18,658 bases of DNA, from NCBI GenBank assembly GCA_964518215.1, contig CAZFFP010000078.1, forward strand, positions 1 through 18,658, in the 5' to 3' direction. Shown here in pieces: positions 1-8,774 of this stretch. The notes beneath the pieces are model-generated. The model was not told the DNA's origin. It saw only the letters and a program-made list of their open reading frames with translations, and did not search any database. Each line of letters starts with the position of its first letter. Position 1 is the first letter of the stretch. A program made the translations under genes and the position numbers. The DNA is from CAYSGX01 sp964518215 (GTDB lineage Bacteria > Bacteroidota > Bacteroidia > Chitinophagales > CAIOSU01).

Positions 1-6
1 GTTCTT

Positions 7-600
7 ATGGTATATACCATTCCGTTTATTGCAGCCCTAATAGGCTGGCTTACCAACTGGGTTGCCATCAAGATGTTGTTTCGACCCAGACGCCCTAAAA
101 AGATTTTGTTTCTCACGTTTCAGGGCGTGTTTCCCAAAAATCAAAAAATAGTAGCAGAAAAGTTGGGTGGCATTATCGCTACCGAACTTTTTTCTTCAAA
201 AGACATTCGCTATCGGATGACTCACAGCACCGATACCATGAAAAGAGTGATTGAAGAAAAGATTGATAATTATCTCACCAATACTTTTCCGAACAACTAT
301 CCGGTAATGTCGGTTTTTTTTGGCGATAAACGAAAAGCCAAAGTGAAAGAAGACCTGATGGTGGAAATGGATAAAGCCGCACCCGATGTGATAGACCAAT
401 ACCTCACCAGCATCGAACAGGAAATAGATGTAGCGGAAATTGTACGCGAAAAAATAGAAAATCTTTCTTCGGAAAGACTCGAATCTTTGATATTAGATAT
501 ACTGAGTAAAGAGTTCCGATTCATTGAACTCATCGGTGCATTTATAGGATTTATGATTGGCGTGCTTCAGGTATTGATTGTGCATTTTTCGATGATGTAG
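7..600 (+). CDS. DUF445 family membrane protein
   Basis: This 197-residue protein looks like a short DUF445 (YheB-like) membrane protein, a family of unknown biochemical role. The N-terminal hydrophobic segment (about residues 3-25) contains the family-typical stretch GWLTNWVAIKMLFRP, followed by a basic patch and the KNQKIVAEKLG region. The middle (about 60-165) is charged and probably helical. A second hydrophobic segment (about 172-195, with GAFIGFMIGVLQ) lies close to the C-terminus, so both ends are probably membrane anchored. The ATG at 7 gives a normal family start, but the two codons before it at the window edge are open, so a slightly earlier start cannot be excluded. The gene stands alone, followed by a terminator-like hairpin and tRNA-His on the other strand. 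Family assignment is from recognisable motifs; function is unknown. Confidence 0.85.
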   Translation: MVYTIPFIAALIGWLTNWVAIKMLFRPRRPKKILFLTFQGVFPKNQKIVAEKLGGIIATELFSSKDIRYRMTHSTDTMKRVIEEKIDNYLTNTFPNNYPVMSVFFGDKRKAKVKEDLMVEMDKAAPDVIDQYLTSIEQEIDVAEIVREKIENLSSERLESLILDILSKEFRFIELIGAFIGFMIGVLQVLIVHFSMM

Positions 601-648
601 TGTATTTATTTCCCTCTAAATCTTCATAAATTTTGGCTTAAAAAAAGA

Positions 649-684
649 AAAACCTGAAATGTCTATTTCAACATTTCAGGTTTT
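649..684 (-). terminator. Strong rho-independent terminator after tRNA-His
   Basis: A perfect 14-bp inverted repeat (649-662 and 671-684) encloses an 8-nt loop. Read on the minus strand, the stem follows the 3' end of tRNA-His directly and runs into a T-rich tract (about 650 down to 640, broken by one C). It is therefore a convincing terminator for the tRNA. On the plus strand the stem also ends in four T, so it may stop transcription from the DUF445 gene as well. Confidence 0.85.
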
Positions 685-687
685 AAG

Positions 688-762
688 GGTGAAAGACGGG
701 GCTCGAACCCGCGACCTCCAGAGCCACAATCTGGCGCTCTAACCAACTGAGCTACAATCACC
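688..762 (-). tRNA. tRNA-His (anticodon GTG)
   Basis: The reverse complement folds as a cloverleaf. It has a D arm with GCTCAGTTGGTTAGAGC, a 5-bp anticodon stem CCAGA/TCTGG with loop TTGTGGC (anticodon GTG, U33, G37), and a T arm with TTCGAGC in its loop. The 5' end carries the extra G-1 opposite C73 that is the identity element of tRNA-His. CCA is not encoded. The acceptor stem is odd: the 5' strand GTGATTG faces CTTTCAC, which gives two adjacent U-U mismatches at 5:68 and 6:67. The gene has a promoter box upstream and a terminator directly downstream, so it looks like a single-gene unit. Confidence 0.93.
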
Positions 763-794
763 ATTTCAAAACAAACTTTCGCTTTCGCGGTGTG

Positions 795-802
795 CAAAGA
801 TA
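795..802 (-). promoter_or_regulatory. Candidate -7 box for tRNA-His
   Basis: On the minus strand this reads TATCTTTG, an exact match to the Bacteroidota -7 consensus TAnnTTTG, and lies 33 nt upstream of the tRNA 5' end. No TTTG stands at the expected -33 spacing; the nearest TTG is too far away. The call rests on the -7 match and position only. Confidence 0.5.
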
Positions 803-930
803 AAAAACGATTTCGAGAGAATTAAGATTCAATTTTTAAATTTAATGGTTATTCAGTTTTATTACTAAAACTTACTTCAGGCAAAGAAAACTTTCCGCAC
901 GCTTTGTTGTTTCTTTGCCATTATTCTTTC

Positions 931-3324
931 ATGAAAACCTTTTTTCTCTTTCTTTCTATTTGTTTTAGCTTTTCTGCAATGGGGCAAAACGGCATCATTC
1001 GCGGAAAGGTTTACAATGAAGTGAATAACGAGCCGGTAGCTTTTGCCAACGTGGTTATTCAGAATACAAGCATAGGAACCACTACCGATTTGGATGGAAA
1101 TTTTGAAATCACCGGATTAAAACCCGACCTGTATAATCTTGTAGTTTCGTTTTTGGGTTTTGAAACTAAAATTATTCCCGAAATACAAGTGACCAATGCT
1201 CGTGCTGCGATGTTGAATATCGGGTTAAAAGAAACTTCGAAACAATTGGATGAAGTAGAAATCAAAGCCAATCCATTTCAAAGAACAGAGGAAAGTCCGG
1301 TTTCGGTAAAAACCATTGGAACCAACGAAATACAGCGCTATCCGGGCGGCAACCGCGATATTTCTAAGGTCATACAATCGCTGCCGGGCGTAGCTTCTAC
1401 CGTGGCTTTCAGGAACGACATCATTATACGTGGTGGCGCACCTAACGAAAACCGGTTTTATATAGATGATATCGAAATGCCTGTTATTAATCACTTTTCT
1501 ACACAAGGCGCTTCGGGTGGACCCATAGGCATACTCAATGTAGATTTAATAAAAGGTGTAGATTTTTACTCGGGCGCTTTTCCTGCCAACAGAGGTAATA
1601 TGCTGAGTTCACTTCTTTCTTTTCAACTCATAGAAGGCAGAACCGACCGTTGGGCAGGACGCTTTACTATGGGCGCAAGCGAAGTGGCACTTTCGGGCGA
1701 AGGTCCTACTTCAAAAAAATCATCTATTGTAATTTCAGTCAGACGTTCTTATTTGCAATTTTTATTTAAAGCATTAGGGCTTCCTTTTCTGCCAACTTAT
1801 AACGATTTCACAGTTAAGCACACCATTAAATTCAAAAACAGAAGCGACCTTACTATTCTTGGAATTGGCGCATTAGACCAATTCAAACTCAATCTCGAAC
1901 GCAACGAAACCGAAGAGCAACGCTATCTTCTCGAAACGCTTCCGGTGAATAACCAATGGAACTATACCGTTGGCTCGCGCTACCGATATTTTACGGGCAA
2001 TGGTTCATTAATATTTGTGGTAAGCCGAAATCATCTCTATAACAGAGCTTATAAATATCTGGACAATGATGAAAGCATTGCTGCCAATAAAACACTCGAT
2101 TATGTTTCGGAAGAAATTGAAAACAAATTCCGCATGGAGCATACTTTTCGTAAAGGCGGGTTTAAGGTAAACTATGGAGTTAACTATGAATTTGCCACTT
2201 ATAAAGGCGATAAATTTTTACGAATCGGCACTCCTTCGGGAGTATTGAATATCAATTACGGCTCCACTATCCATTTTAATAAATATGGTTTTTTCGGTCA
2301 GGTGAGCCGCTCTTTATTTCAGGAACGCTGGACTCTTTCGGCAGGATTCAGAGCCGATGGAATGGATTATTCTCAGGAAACCTATAATCCTTTCAAACAA
2401 TTTTCGCCCCGCTTTTCCTCTTCATTTGCCATTAACGATTTCATGAAATGGAATGTCAACACCGGAATCTATTATCAATTACCGCCTTATACCACACTTG
2501 GTTACCGCAACGAAAACGGGGCGCTAGTTAATCGCGACAATGGCATTGGCTATATCAGCAGCACACACTATGTAACAGGTTTGGAATTTAACACCCGCAC
2601 CAACTCGCAAATTTCGGTGGAAGGATTTTTCAAACAATATGGCAACTATCCTTTTCTGCTGCGCGACAGTGTTTCATTAGCCAACTTGGGTGGCGATTTT
2701 GGAGTGATTGGCGATGAGCCGGCAGTGGCAACTTCAACCGGAAGGAGTTACGGATTGGAGCTTTATTTTCAGCAGAAATTATTTAAAGGTTTTTTCGGAA
2801 TAGTTTCGCTCACATTTGTAAGAAGTGAGTTTAAAGACAAGCACTCGGATTTTGTTCCTACGGCTTGGGACAACCGTTATTTAGTAAGTTTAACATTCGG
2901 AAAAAAATTCAACCGCAACTGGGAAATTGGCTGGCGCTGGCGATTATTGGGCGGAACTCCTTTTACTCCATATAATCTCGAAGCATCTTCTTTAAGGGTG
3001 AACTGGGATGTCAACAATTCGGGCATTTTCGATTTCAACCAGCTCAATACTTTGAGAAGCAAACCTGCACATCAATTAGATGTGAGAGTTGACAAGAAAT
3101 ACTTTTTCAAAAAATGGAATCTCAATATTTATATAGACATACAAAACGCCTACAATTTCAAATTCAAAGCGGCACCTTTCATTGTGCTCAATCGCGATGA
3201 TAACGGCAATGCTCAAATCGAAAATCCTGATGCACCACTTACAGAGCAACGCTATAAAACAAAATTTCTCGGAAACGAAATAGGACAGTTGATTCCATCG
3301 GTGGGAGTTGTAGTAGAGTTTTGA
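931..3324 (+). CDS. TonB-dependent receptor with carboxypeptidase-D-like regulatory domain
   Basis: This is a 797-residue outer-membrane receptor expected to import an unknown ligand using TonB energy. A signal peptide (1-18, ending SFSAMGQ) is followed by a CarboxypepD_reg-like beta-sandwich (about 22-103, with IRGKVYNEVNNEPVAFANVV and the DLDGNFEI loop). The plug (about 117-232) has SVKTIGTNEIQRYPGG, VIQSLPGV, IIIRGGAPNENRFYIDDIE and VDFYSGAFPANRG. The remainder is the 22-strand barrel, ending in an aromatic residue (VEF) as outer-membrane barrels do. The open frame continues to a TTG at 904, but the ATG at 931 starts exactly at the signal peptide. No SusD-like partner, TonB box or iron regulator is adjacent, so the substrate cannot be named. 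It is convergent with the following gene, with only 23 bases between the stops. Confidence 0.93.
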   Translation: MKTFFLFLSICFSFSAMGQNGIIRGKVYNEVNNEPVAFANVVIQNTSIGTTTDLDGNFEITGLKPDLYNLVVSFLGFETKIIPEIQVTNARAAMLNIGLKETSKQLDEVEIKANPFQRTEESPVSVKTIGTNEIQRYPGGNRDISKVIQSLPGVASTVAFRNDIIIRGGAPNENRFYIDDIEMPVINHFSTQGASGGPIGILNVDLIKGVDFYSGAFPANRGNMLSSLLSFQLIEGRTDRWAGRFTMGASEVALSGEGPTSKKSSIVISVRRSYLQFLFKALGLPFLPTYNDFTVKHTIKFKNRSDLTILGIGALDQFKLNLERNETEEQRYLLETLPVNNQWNYTVGSRYRYFTGNGSLIFVVSRNHLYNRAYKYLDNDESIAANKTLDYVSEEIENKFRMEHTFRKGGFKVNYGVNYEFATYKGDKFLRIGTPSGVLNINYGSTIHFNKYGFFGQVSRSLFQERWTLSAGFRADGMDYSQETYNPFKQFSPRFSSSFAINDFMKWNVNTGIYYQLPPYTTLGYRNENGALVNRDNGIGYISSTHYVTGLEFNTRTNSQISVEGFFKQYGNYPFLLRDSVSLANLGGDFGVIGDEPAVATSTGRSYGLELYFQQKLFKGFFGIVSLTFVRSEFKDKHSDFVPTAWDNRYLVSLTFGKKFNRNWEIGWRWRLLGGTPFTPYNLEASSLRVNWDVNNSGIFDFNQLNTLRSKPAHQLDVRVDKKYFFKKWNLNIYIDIQNAYNFKFKAAPFIVLNRDDNGNAQIENPDAPLTEQRYKTKFLGNEIGQLIPSVGVVVEF

Positions 3325-3347
3325 AACTAATGCACGGCAACAGGAAC

Positions 3348-6050
3348 TTAATCCTTCAAAACTTTCCTCACCGTTCTGCATCCGTCTTTTTCAACCACCA
3401 AAAGATACACGCCCGAAGCCATGCCGCTGAAGTTGAACACTTCGCTACTGTTGAGCATAGTGGCATTGAGCCATTCTCTGCCCAAATAGTCATAGAGTTT
3501 TACGGTTGATGCATTGATGCCGTTGGTATTGATACGCAGTAGATTGTTTATGGGATTAGGCATAATCGTCAGCCCTAAATCGCATACATCTTCGAGCACG
3601 GTAATTTTTGTTTCGGGTGTAACCGAAGCGAATTTTCCGTTGTGAAATACTTTCGCCTGCAACACATACTGCCCGGTAGCGGTAAAAGTATGCGAAACCG
3701 CTTCATTCAAATTATTTGATGTCGCCACTTCATCGCCATTAATATAGTATCTGATTTCGCTTACTTCTTTCAAATCGGTTTCAACTTTCAATGGAACCAC
3801 CTGATGGGTTTTCAGCAAAGAAAAATTTTCGGGGCTTGCCAATTGCAGTTTTATGAATGGTGCATCACTTTTTTCGTTATCGTCCAACTGCATAAGGTAT
3901 GCAACGAGGTCGTCCATATCGCTTTCAGAAATTTGATTTTTGGAATGCGCCATAACACCGCTGTTGTATTCAATCGCATCGCGCAAAGTTTTGGCAGTGC
4001 CATCGTGCATATAGGGCGGACTGAGCCACAAACCTTTCAAGGTAGGCACATCGAAACCCAACAAAGTTTTTTCCAAACGTGTGCCGCTGTGTTCTTTGAT
4101 AGAGCCGATGTCATGCAGCAATCGTTTTTCGCTGTCGGTAAATTCGCTGCCCGAATGGCATAAACCGCATTTATGTTTGGCAAAAACCATTTTACCTCTT
4201 TGCCCTGCGGCAGTCAATGTGCCATCGGAATTTTTGTAGGGGCTATCGCCAAATTTATCTAATGAAGCAATGAATGCCGCAAGCGCATCTAAATCGGCTG
4301 AAAGCCCGGCTTTGGTATCGCCCATCGGGTGGCTGCGGGTGCCCAGATGAAAATCGGTATTGCTCATGAATCCGGTGCCTCCGGCAAGGTCTCTGATTTG
4401 TCCTTCAAAATCTTGTATTTCGTCAAAATTGCCGGTCCAATGCACAGGTCCGTGTTTCAATCCTCCGCGACCAAACAATGGAATGGTGTTGCGAATACCT
4501 TCACCTAACTGAGTTAAATCCCAAATTCTTCCATCGTCATCACCATCTAAATGGCAGGTGGCGCAACTCATGTATTCATCGGTATTCATGCGCTCATCAT
4601 TGGCGTTGTAAAACACTTTTTTTCCTCTTAATACTACCGCGTTCATGGTTTCTTTTTTCACGGTTTTTATTTCGCCCACTTTCGGAATATCATTAGAAAC
4701 CTGATACACAATATTTCTGATGTAGTAGGCAGAAATAGTTCTGGAAATGAAATTGTGAATCAACATCGTATCGCCTGTAACGCTTAATGTCATGCCTTGT
4801 GGTGCAAAACCGACATTTTCAATAGTAGTTAAAAATGCTCCTCTATAAGCATCGAAAATATCAATACGGTCGTTGCCTTGCATGGCAGTAAAAATCAAAT
4901 TGCCGAATTTTGAAAAAATGCTGAACACGGGCATATCGCCATTATTAATATCAATACGCGCCTGAAAATCTTCCTGACGCGAAGTGAGATTGATAAAATT
5001 CAAAATAGCACGAACGGTATTTTCAAAATTCAACTCATTGCCATCGGTTTGCAAACCCCGATAGATATTATCTTTTTTGCCCGGCACCAAAGCAATGCGC
5101 TCATCGGGCGAAAGACAAACCGAGTTGAGATAGTTAGGCACGCCTCTTCCTGCAAATTCAGAATCGGTGGTAGTGGTGTCCGGTGCCAACACTATAGTTT
5201 TCAACACATCTAATGTAGCCGCATCGAGCACCCATACTGCGCCCTCTTCATCTTGAGTGATAAACTGTGTAACATACAGCCACTCGCTATTACGGGTAAC
5301 GGCAAGTCCTTTAGGAAAATAGCCGATTTTTTTGGTCAACACAACAGTGACATTTGCCACATCAATTTTCACAACCGATTCCATAGCATGTAAACTCACG
5401 TAGGCAAACTTTTTATCGGGGCTGATTACCAAAGCGGCAGGCATGGAGCCACGAGGCAGCGGTATAGTTTTTATTATTTTTCCGGAATTATCAAACACCT
5501 GAACAGAAGCCTCATCGCGATTGGCAACCCATATATTTCCTGCACCATCCTGAGCCAATGAAACCGGATTTTTCCCGGTGTTAAATTCTTGTGTGTTTCC
5601 AAACGACCGAATATCAGATTTGGTGATGGAGTTATTGTCAGGATTTACATTCCACACATAATTTCCGGAAGCATCGAGAATTATGGTAGTGGCATTGGCG
5701 GGTTTATCGCCCGAAACCACATCGTGTACTGTGTGTCGAATATTGCAGTTGCTTTGCGAATTGCCATCATTAATGGTTACAATTACTGAATAAACACCTA
5801 CATTTTGGTAGGTGTGGCTGGCAAAAGGCAAGGTGTCGGCAGGCAGATAAGTGCCATCGCCAAAATTCCATGAATAAGTGGTGGTGCTTTCATTATTATT
5901 GAATCCCGAAACTTCAAAATAAGAGGATAGCCCCAACTCCACGAAAGGCAATTCCTTTAAACCGCACCCGATTAAGTTGAGCGAACTTCCGGTAGAAAAC
6001 TGACTGGTAAATTCCTGTTGAATGGCATTGCCTGCATAATCTTTCAAACC
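3348..6050 (-). CDS. T9SS-exported di-heme cytochrome c peroxidase-like protein, C-terminal part
   Basis: This is the C-terminal two thirds of one gene whose N-terminal part lies at 6151-7588; the assembly gap cuts it. In the rejoined 1361-residue numbering, an Ig-like domain ends near 480 and a PKD domain follows (about 497-572, with YSWNFGDGT). A YVTN/SMP-like beta-propeller covers about 580-912. A MauG/CcpA-like di-heme c domain spans about 932-1187, with heme motifs CATCH (957-961) and CGLCH (1089-1093). The sequence PPYMHDGT supplies a likely Met axial ligand near 1142. Another beta-sandwich (about 1197-1280) precedes a type A sorting domain (about 1282-1361, starting at MPNPINN). The protein should receive heme in the periplasm and be displayed or released by T9SS. 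Its substrate is unknown; a peroxidase or oxidase role is inferred from the heme domain only. Confidence 0.88.
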   Translation of the reverse strand, partial: GLKDYAGNAIQQEFTSQFSTGSSLNLIGCGLKELPFVELGLSSYFEVSGFNNNESTTTYSWNFGDGTYLPADTLPFASHTYQNVGVYSVIVTINDGNSQSNCNIRHTVHDVVSGDKPANATTIILDASGNYVWNVNPDNNSITKSDIRSFGNTQEFNTGKNPVSLAQDGAGNIWVANRDEASVQVFDNSGKIIKTIPLPRGSMPAALVISPDKKFAYVSLHAMESVVKIDVANVTVVLTKKIGYFPKGLAVTRNSEWLYVTQFITQDEEGAVWVLDAATLDVLKTIVLAPDTTTTDSEFAGRGVPNYLNSVCLSPDERIALVPGKKDNIYRGLQTDGNELNFENTVRAILNFINLTSRQEDFQARIDINNGDMPVFSIFSKFGNLIFTAMQGNDRIDIFDAYRGAFLTTIENVGFAPQGMTLSVTGDTMLIHNFISRTISAYYIRNIVYQVSNDIPKVGEIKTVKKETMNAVVLRGKKVFYNANDERMNTDEYMSCATCHLDGDDDGRIWDLTQLGEGIRNTIPLFGRGGLKHGPVHWTGNFDEIQDFEGQIRDLAGGTGFMSNTDFHLGTRSHPMGDTKAGLSADLDALAAFIASLDKFGDSPYKNSDGTLTAAGQRGKMVFAKHKCGLCHSGSEFTDSEKRLLHDIGSIKEHSGTRLEKTLLGFDVPTLKGLWLSPPYMHDGTAKTLRDAIEYNSGVMAHSKNQISESDMDDLVAYLMQLDDNEKSDAPFIKLQLASPENFSLLKTHQVVPLKVETDLKEVSEIRYYINGDEVATSNNLNEAVSHTFTATGQYVLQAKVFHNGKFASVTPETKITVLEDVCDLGLTIMPNPINNLLRINTNGINASTVKLYDYLGREWLNATMLNSSEVFNFSGMASGVYLLVVEKDGCRTVRKVLKD

Positions 6051-6205
6051 NNNNNNNNNNNNNNNNNNNNNNNNNNNNNNNNNNNNNNNNNNNNNNNNNN
6101 NNNNNNNNNNNNNNNNNNNNNNNNNNNNNNNNNNNNNNNNNNNNNNNNNNAAAACTGACTGGTAAATTCCTGTTGAATGGCATTGCCTGCATAATCTTTC
6201 AAACC
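5996..6205. other. 100-N assembly gap flanked by identical 55-base overlap
   Basis: Positions 6051-6150 are N. The 55 bases before the gap (5996-6050) are identical to the 55 bases after it (6151-6205). Collapsing one copy and the Ns removes 155 bases. The frame from 7588 to 3348 then becomes 4086 bases, exactly 1362 codons including the stop, with no internal break. The gap is therefore most likely an unmerged contig overlap, and no sequence need be missing. Confidence 0.9.
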
Positions 6206-7588
6206 TCCGGCAGGCACATATACTTCATACACTTTATTGGGCTCTAAAGCGAATTTCGGTGCAAAGTTGATGATGCCAAACTGATAGCTATAAGTGCCCT
6301 CCAAAGGTTGTCCGCCTACGGGGCGCACAATAAAAGTTTCTTCATTAATAGTGGCATATTCTATTCCATCGCTCAACGTAATTCCGATTCTCGAAGTGCG
6401 CGCCTGATTGACGGCATCGGGCGCAGGAATTACTCTGTTGACAATAGGTGGTGTAGTATCGGGTAAAGTATCATGAACCACTAAAGCACTGCCATAGCCT
6501 TTATCGTTTCCTATTAAAACCAAATTGCCCAAAGCGTTGGCAAAATCGTGGTCGGTGTTAGGAATATTGGAAACAGTCAAACCAATTGGGAGCGGATTTG
6601 AAAGGTCGTTCACATCAACTTTATGGTAAGCATCTGACATGCCGGCATGAACAAAACCATCTTGAATATTCACATACCCTCCACCACCACTCAATGGAAT
6701 AGAACTGCTGAAAAGACTAAAATTTGTAGGGTCTGAAATATCCCAAATATGAATGCGTCTGTCGAATCCTACGCCATAGAAATTGTTGCCATTGAGCATA
6801 GAGCTATACAGCACCGTTAGCATAGTCGGGTCGGTATCCATTAAGGTTGGATTACCCGGGTCGCTGATATCTAACGTGGAAACTCCAAAACCATCGGCTG
6901 TAGAAATCACCAATAGATTTCCAAGGGCGAAAACGGGACCTACTCTGAAACCACCTGTTTGAGAATTCTGAATACGGTTGAGCAACATTGGTTGAAAAGG
7001 ATTGGAGGCATCCACTACATAAATGCCATTGCCCGAGCCTCCTACATATAGATAGGGAGCCTGAACAGCAATCCACCAATTGCCCAACGCATAATCGCTT
7101 TCGGCAATGCCGGGCAATACCATATCTGCCGCCAAAAACGGAGCCATGACATCGGTCCAGTCCCAAATTTGCAAACCGTCAATAGTTTGCAGCGCTACAT
7201 AATCTCTTCCTGAAATGTTGAAAAAACCGAAGCCGTGTCCCTCTCTTAACTTCTCTGTTTCTAAATCTACTTTTGTAAAAACCGATTGCGGATTATAAGG
7301 GTCAGACAAATCGTAAAAGCCGAAGCCCCCGCCCTTTTTTCCTGAATCTTTTCCCAAAATCATGGCTAAATATCCTTTATACATCATAACATGTCCATGC
7401 CCAAGAGGAGCGCCATTCGATTCGTCAAAGACGGCTATTTGTTGGTAATGCAAATTCGATGGGTAAGCAAGATTTCCCAAACCGGGACCCATGCTTTGCG
7501 TGCTTCTTTTTTTGTTTTTTTTACCGATGAAACCACCTGCAACCATCAGCATGGATGCAATCATCAGCAACAGCAAAAATTTTTTCAT
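6151..7588 (-). CDS. T9SS-exported di-heme cytochrome c peroxidase-like protein, N-terminal part (LVIVD propeller)
   Basis: This is the N-terminal third of the gene continued at 3348-6050. The ATG at 7588 starts a signal peptide (about 1-20, MKKFLLLLMIASMLMVAGG). Residues about 50-365 form repeated LVIVD-type propeller blades, seen as recurring units such as FGFYDLSDPYNPQ, IYVVDASNPFQP, VSTLDISDPGNPT and IHIWDISDPTN. An SbsA-like Ig domain (Big_5 type) starts near 378 with PPIVNRVIPAPDAVNQA and carries the ending KDYAGNAI, which appears on both sides of the gap. The gene is divergent from the thioredoxin-like gene at 7804. The two parts should be treated as one protein. LVIVD repeats occur on surface proteins and are probably binding or structural here. 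Confidence 0.88.
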
Positions 7589-7733
7589 TGGGGTTGATTT
7601 TGAAAAGAATTGGAATTTTGGTTCGTGATACCAAAATAAAAAGAATTTATTTGGAAATTTTGACTGCTACCTGCAAATTAGTTGCGAGGGTGTTCTGCCA
7701 AAGAAAGGAATGATTCCGAATGGTTAATTACAT

Positions 7734-7741
7734 TATATTTG
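7734..7741 (+). promoter_or_regulatory. Candidate -7 box for the thioredoxin-like gene
   Basis: TATATTTG is an exact match to the Bacteroidota -7 consensus TAnnTTTG and lies 62 bases before the ATG at 7804. No TTTG is visible at the usual -33 distance. The 215-base region 7589-7803 separates two divergent genes and otherwise shows only AT-rich sequence. Confidence 0.4.
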
Positions 7742-7803
7742 GCATGGTTTTTAGCCACTTTAGAAAAACATATTTTAAGGTTAACTTTACAAAAAAAACT
7801 ACA

Positions 7804-8388
7804 ATGACCCGCTTTCCGTTGATGCTTTTAATGCTGATAACTTTTCAATGGCTATTTGCTCAAGAATCTCCCAAAACCAATACTTCCGGCAATAAATCAG
7901 AAGAAACAAATATTTCAGGAGAGCCGCAAATAAATTGGATTACTTTTCAGGAAGCCATTGAAAAGAATAAAAAGAAACCCCGCAAAATTTTTATAGATGT
8001 TTACACCGATTGGTGCGGATGGTGCAAAGTAATGGACAAACAAACATTTTCAGACCCGTTAATTATTCAATACATCAACAAAAATTTTTATGCAGTAAAA
8101 CTTGACGGAGAATTTAAAGAAAGTATCTCCTTCAAAGGAAAAGAATACACATTTGTATCTCAGGGTAGGGGTTACCATCAATTGGCTCAAGAACTGATGA
8201 ACGGCAGAATGAGCTACCCGACAGTAGTTTTTTTAGACGAAAAAATGGACTTGTTGCAACCGATTCCCGGCTTTAGAAAAGCTGCCGAATTAGATATAAT
8301 GCTGAAATATTTTGGTGGCGACCATTACAAATCAACAAGTTATGATATTTTTCAACAAAAATATCAATCGCCTTATCCTCAGGAATAA
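7804..8388 (+). CDS. Exported thioredoxin-fold protein (CGWC)
   Basis: This 194-residue protein begins with a signal peptide (1-20, ending WLFAQ), followed by a short polar linker to about residue 40. The thioredoxin fold has the active site TDWCGWCKVMDKQTFSDP with cysteines at 71 and 74, and a cis-proline loop SYPTVVFLD. This resembles the thioredoxin_7/DUF255-like family of single-domain exported proteins common in Bacteroidota, which probably act as periplasmic thiol reductases or oxidases. The frame is open back to 7720, but the ATG at 7804 fits the signal peptide. A redox partner is not encoded next to it. The heme-binding protein across the divergent promoter needs reduced CXXCH cysteines, so a link to cytochrome maturation is possible but only inferred from position. 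Confidence 0.85.
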   Translation: MTRFPLMLLMLITFQWLFAQESPKTNTSGNKSEETNISGEPQINWITFQEAIEKNKKKPRKIFIDVYTDWCGWCKVMDKQTFSDPLIIQYINKNFYAVKLDGEFKESISFKGKEYTFVSQGRGYHQLAQELMNGRMSYPTVVFLDEKMDLLQPIPGFRKAAELDIMLKYFGGDHYKSTSYDIFQQKYQSPYPQE

Positions 8389-8494
8389 TGCGGGATATGC
8401 GTTGCGTTCCTTTCATCTAATGCAGATTTGAGTTTGATAAATCTGTTTTTTCAGCCGGATAAATTTTTATTAACTTCATTCCAAATTTCACTCC

Positions 8495-8767
8495 ATGACT
8501 CAGACTTTTTATAAAGAGCAAACTGATACCATAGAAGCAGTTGTAGAACAAAAGAATTTGGTGCTGCACAACGATGAAGTAAATACTTTTGAATGGGTTA
8601 TAGATTCTATTATGGATATTTGTCAGCACACCGAAGAGCAAGCCGAGCAGTTGACTATTCTGGTTCATTTTAAAGGCAAAGCCACCGTGAAACAAGGTCA
8701 GGTAAAAGAGTTGTTTCATCTGAAACAAGGATTTACCGACAGGGGTATCAATGCAACCATTGAATAA
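8495..8767 (+). CDS. clpS: ATP-dependent Clp protease adaptor ClpS
   Basis: This 90-residue cytoplasmic adaptor delivers N-degron substrates to ClpAP/ClpCP. The sequence LHNDEVNTFEWVIDSI carries the Asn26-Asp27 pair that binds the substrate alpha-amino group. The motif LVHFKGKATV supplies the conserved His58, and the C-terminus KQGFTDRGINATIE matches the usual end of the fold. The length is typical for the family, with a short N-terminal extension that would engage the Clp ATPase. The upstream region (8389-8494) contains TTTG at 8433-8436 and a near -7 box TAAATTTT at 8460-8467, but the spacing of 23 is long. The clp ATPase is not in the window. The PAP2 gene follows closely and may be cotranscribed. 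Confidence 0.93.
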   Translation: MTQTFYKEQTDTIEAVVEQKNLVLHNDEVNTFEWVIDSIMDICQHTEEQAEQLTILVHFKGKATVKQGQVKELFHLKQGFTDRGINATIE

Positions 8768-8774
8768 GCCACTC

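Noticed and set aside
904..930. Extended TTG start of the TonB receptor
   Set aside because: It would add nine residues before a complete signal peptide that begins at the ATG at 931.
931..3324. SusC-type glycan receptor
   Set aside because: No SusD-like lipoprotein or glycan enzymes are next to it, and its length (797 residues) is shorter than usual for SusC proteins.
5996..6205. True tandem duplication inside the cytochrome gene
   Set aside because: The copies flank only Ns, are exactly identical, and collapsing them restores the frame perfectly, so an assembly overlap is more likely.
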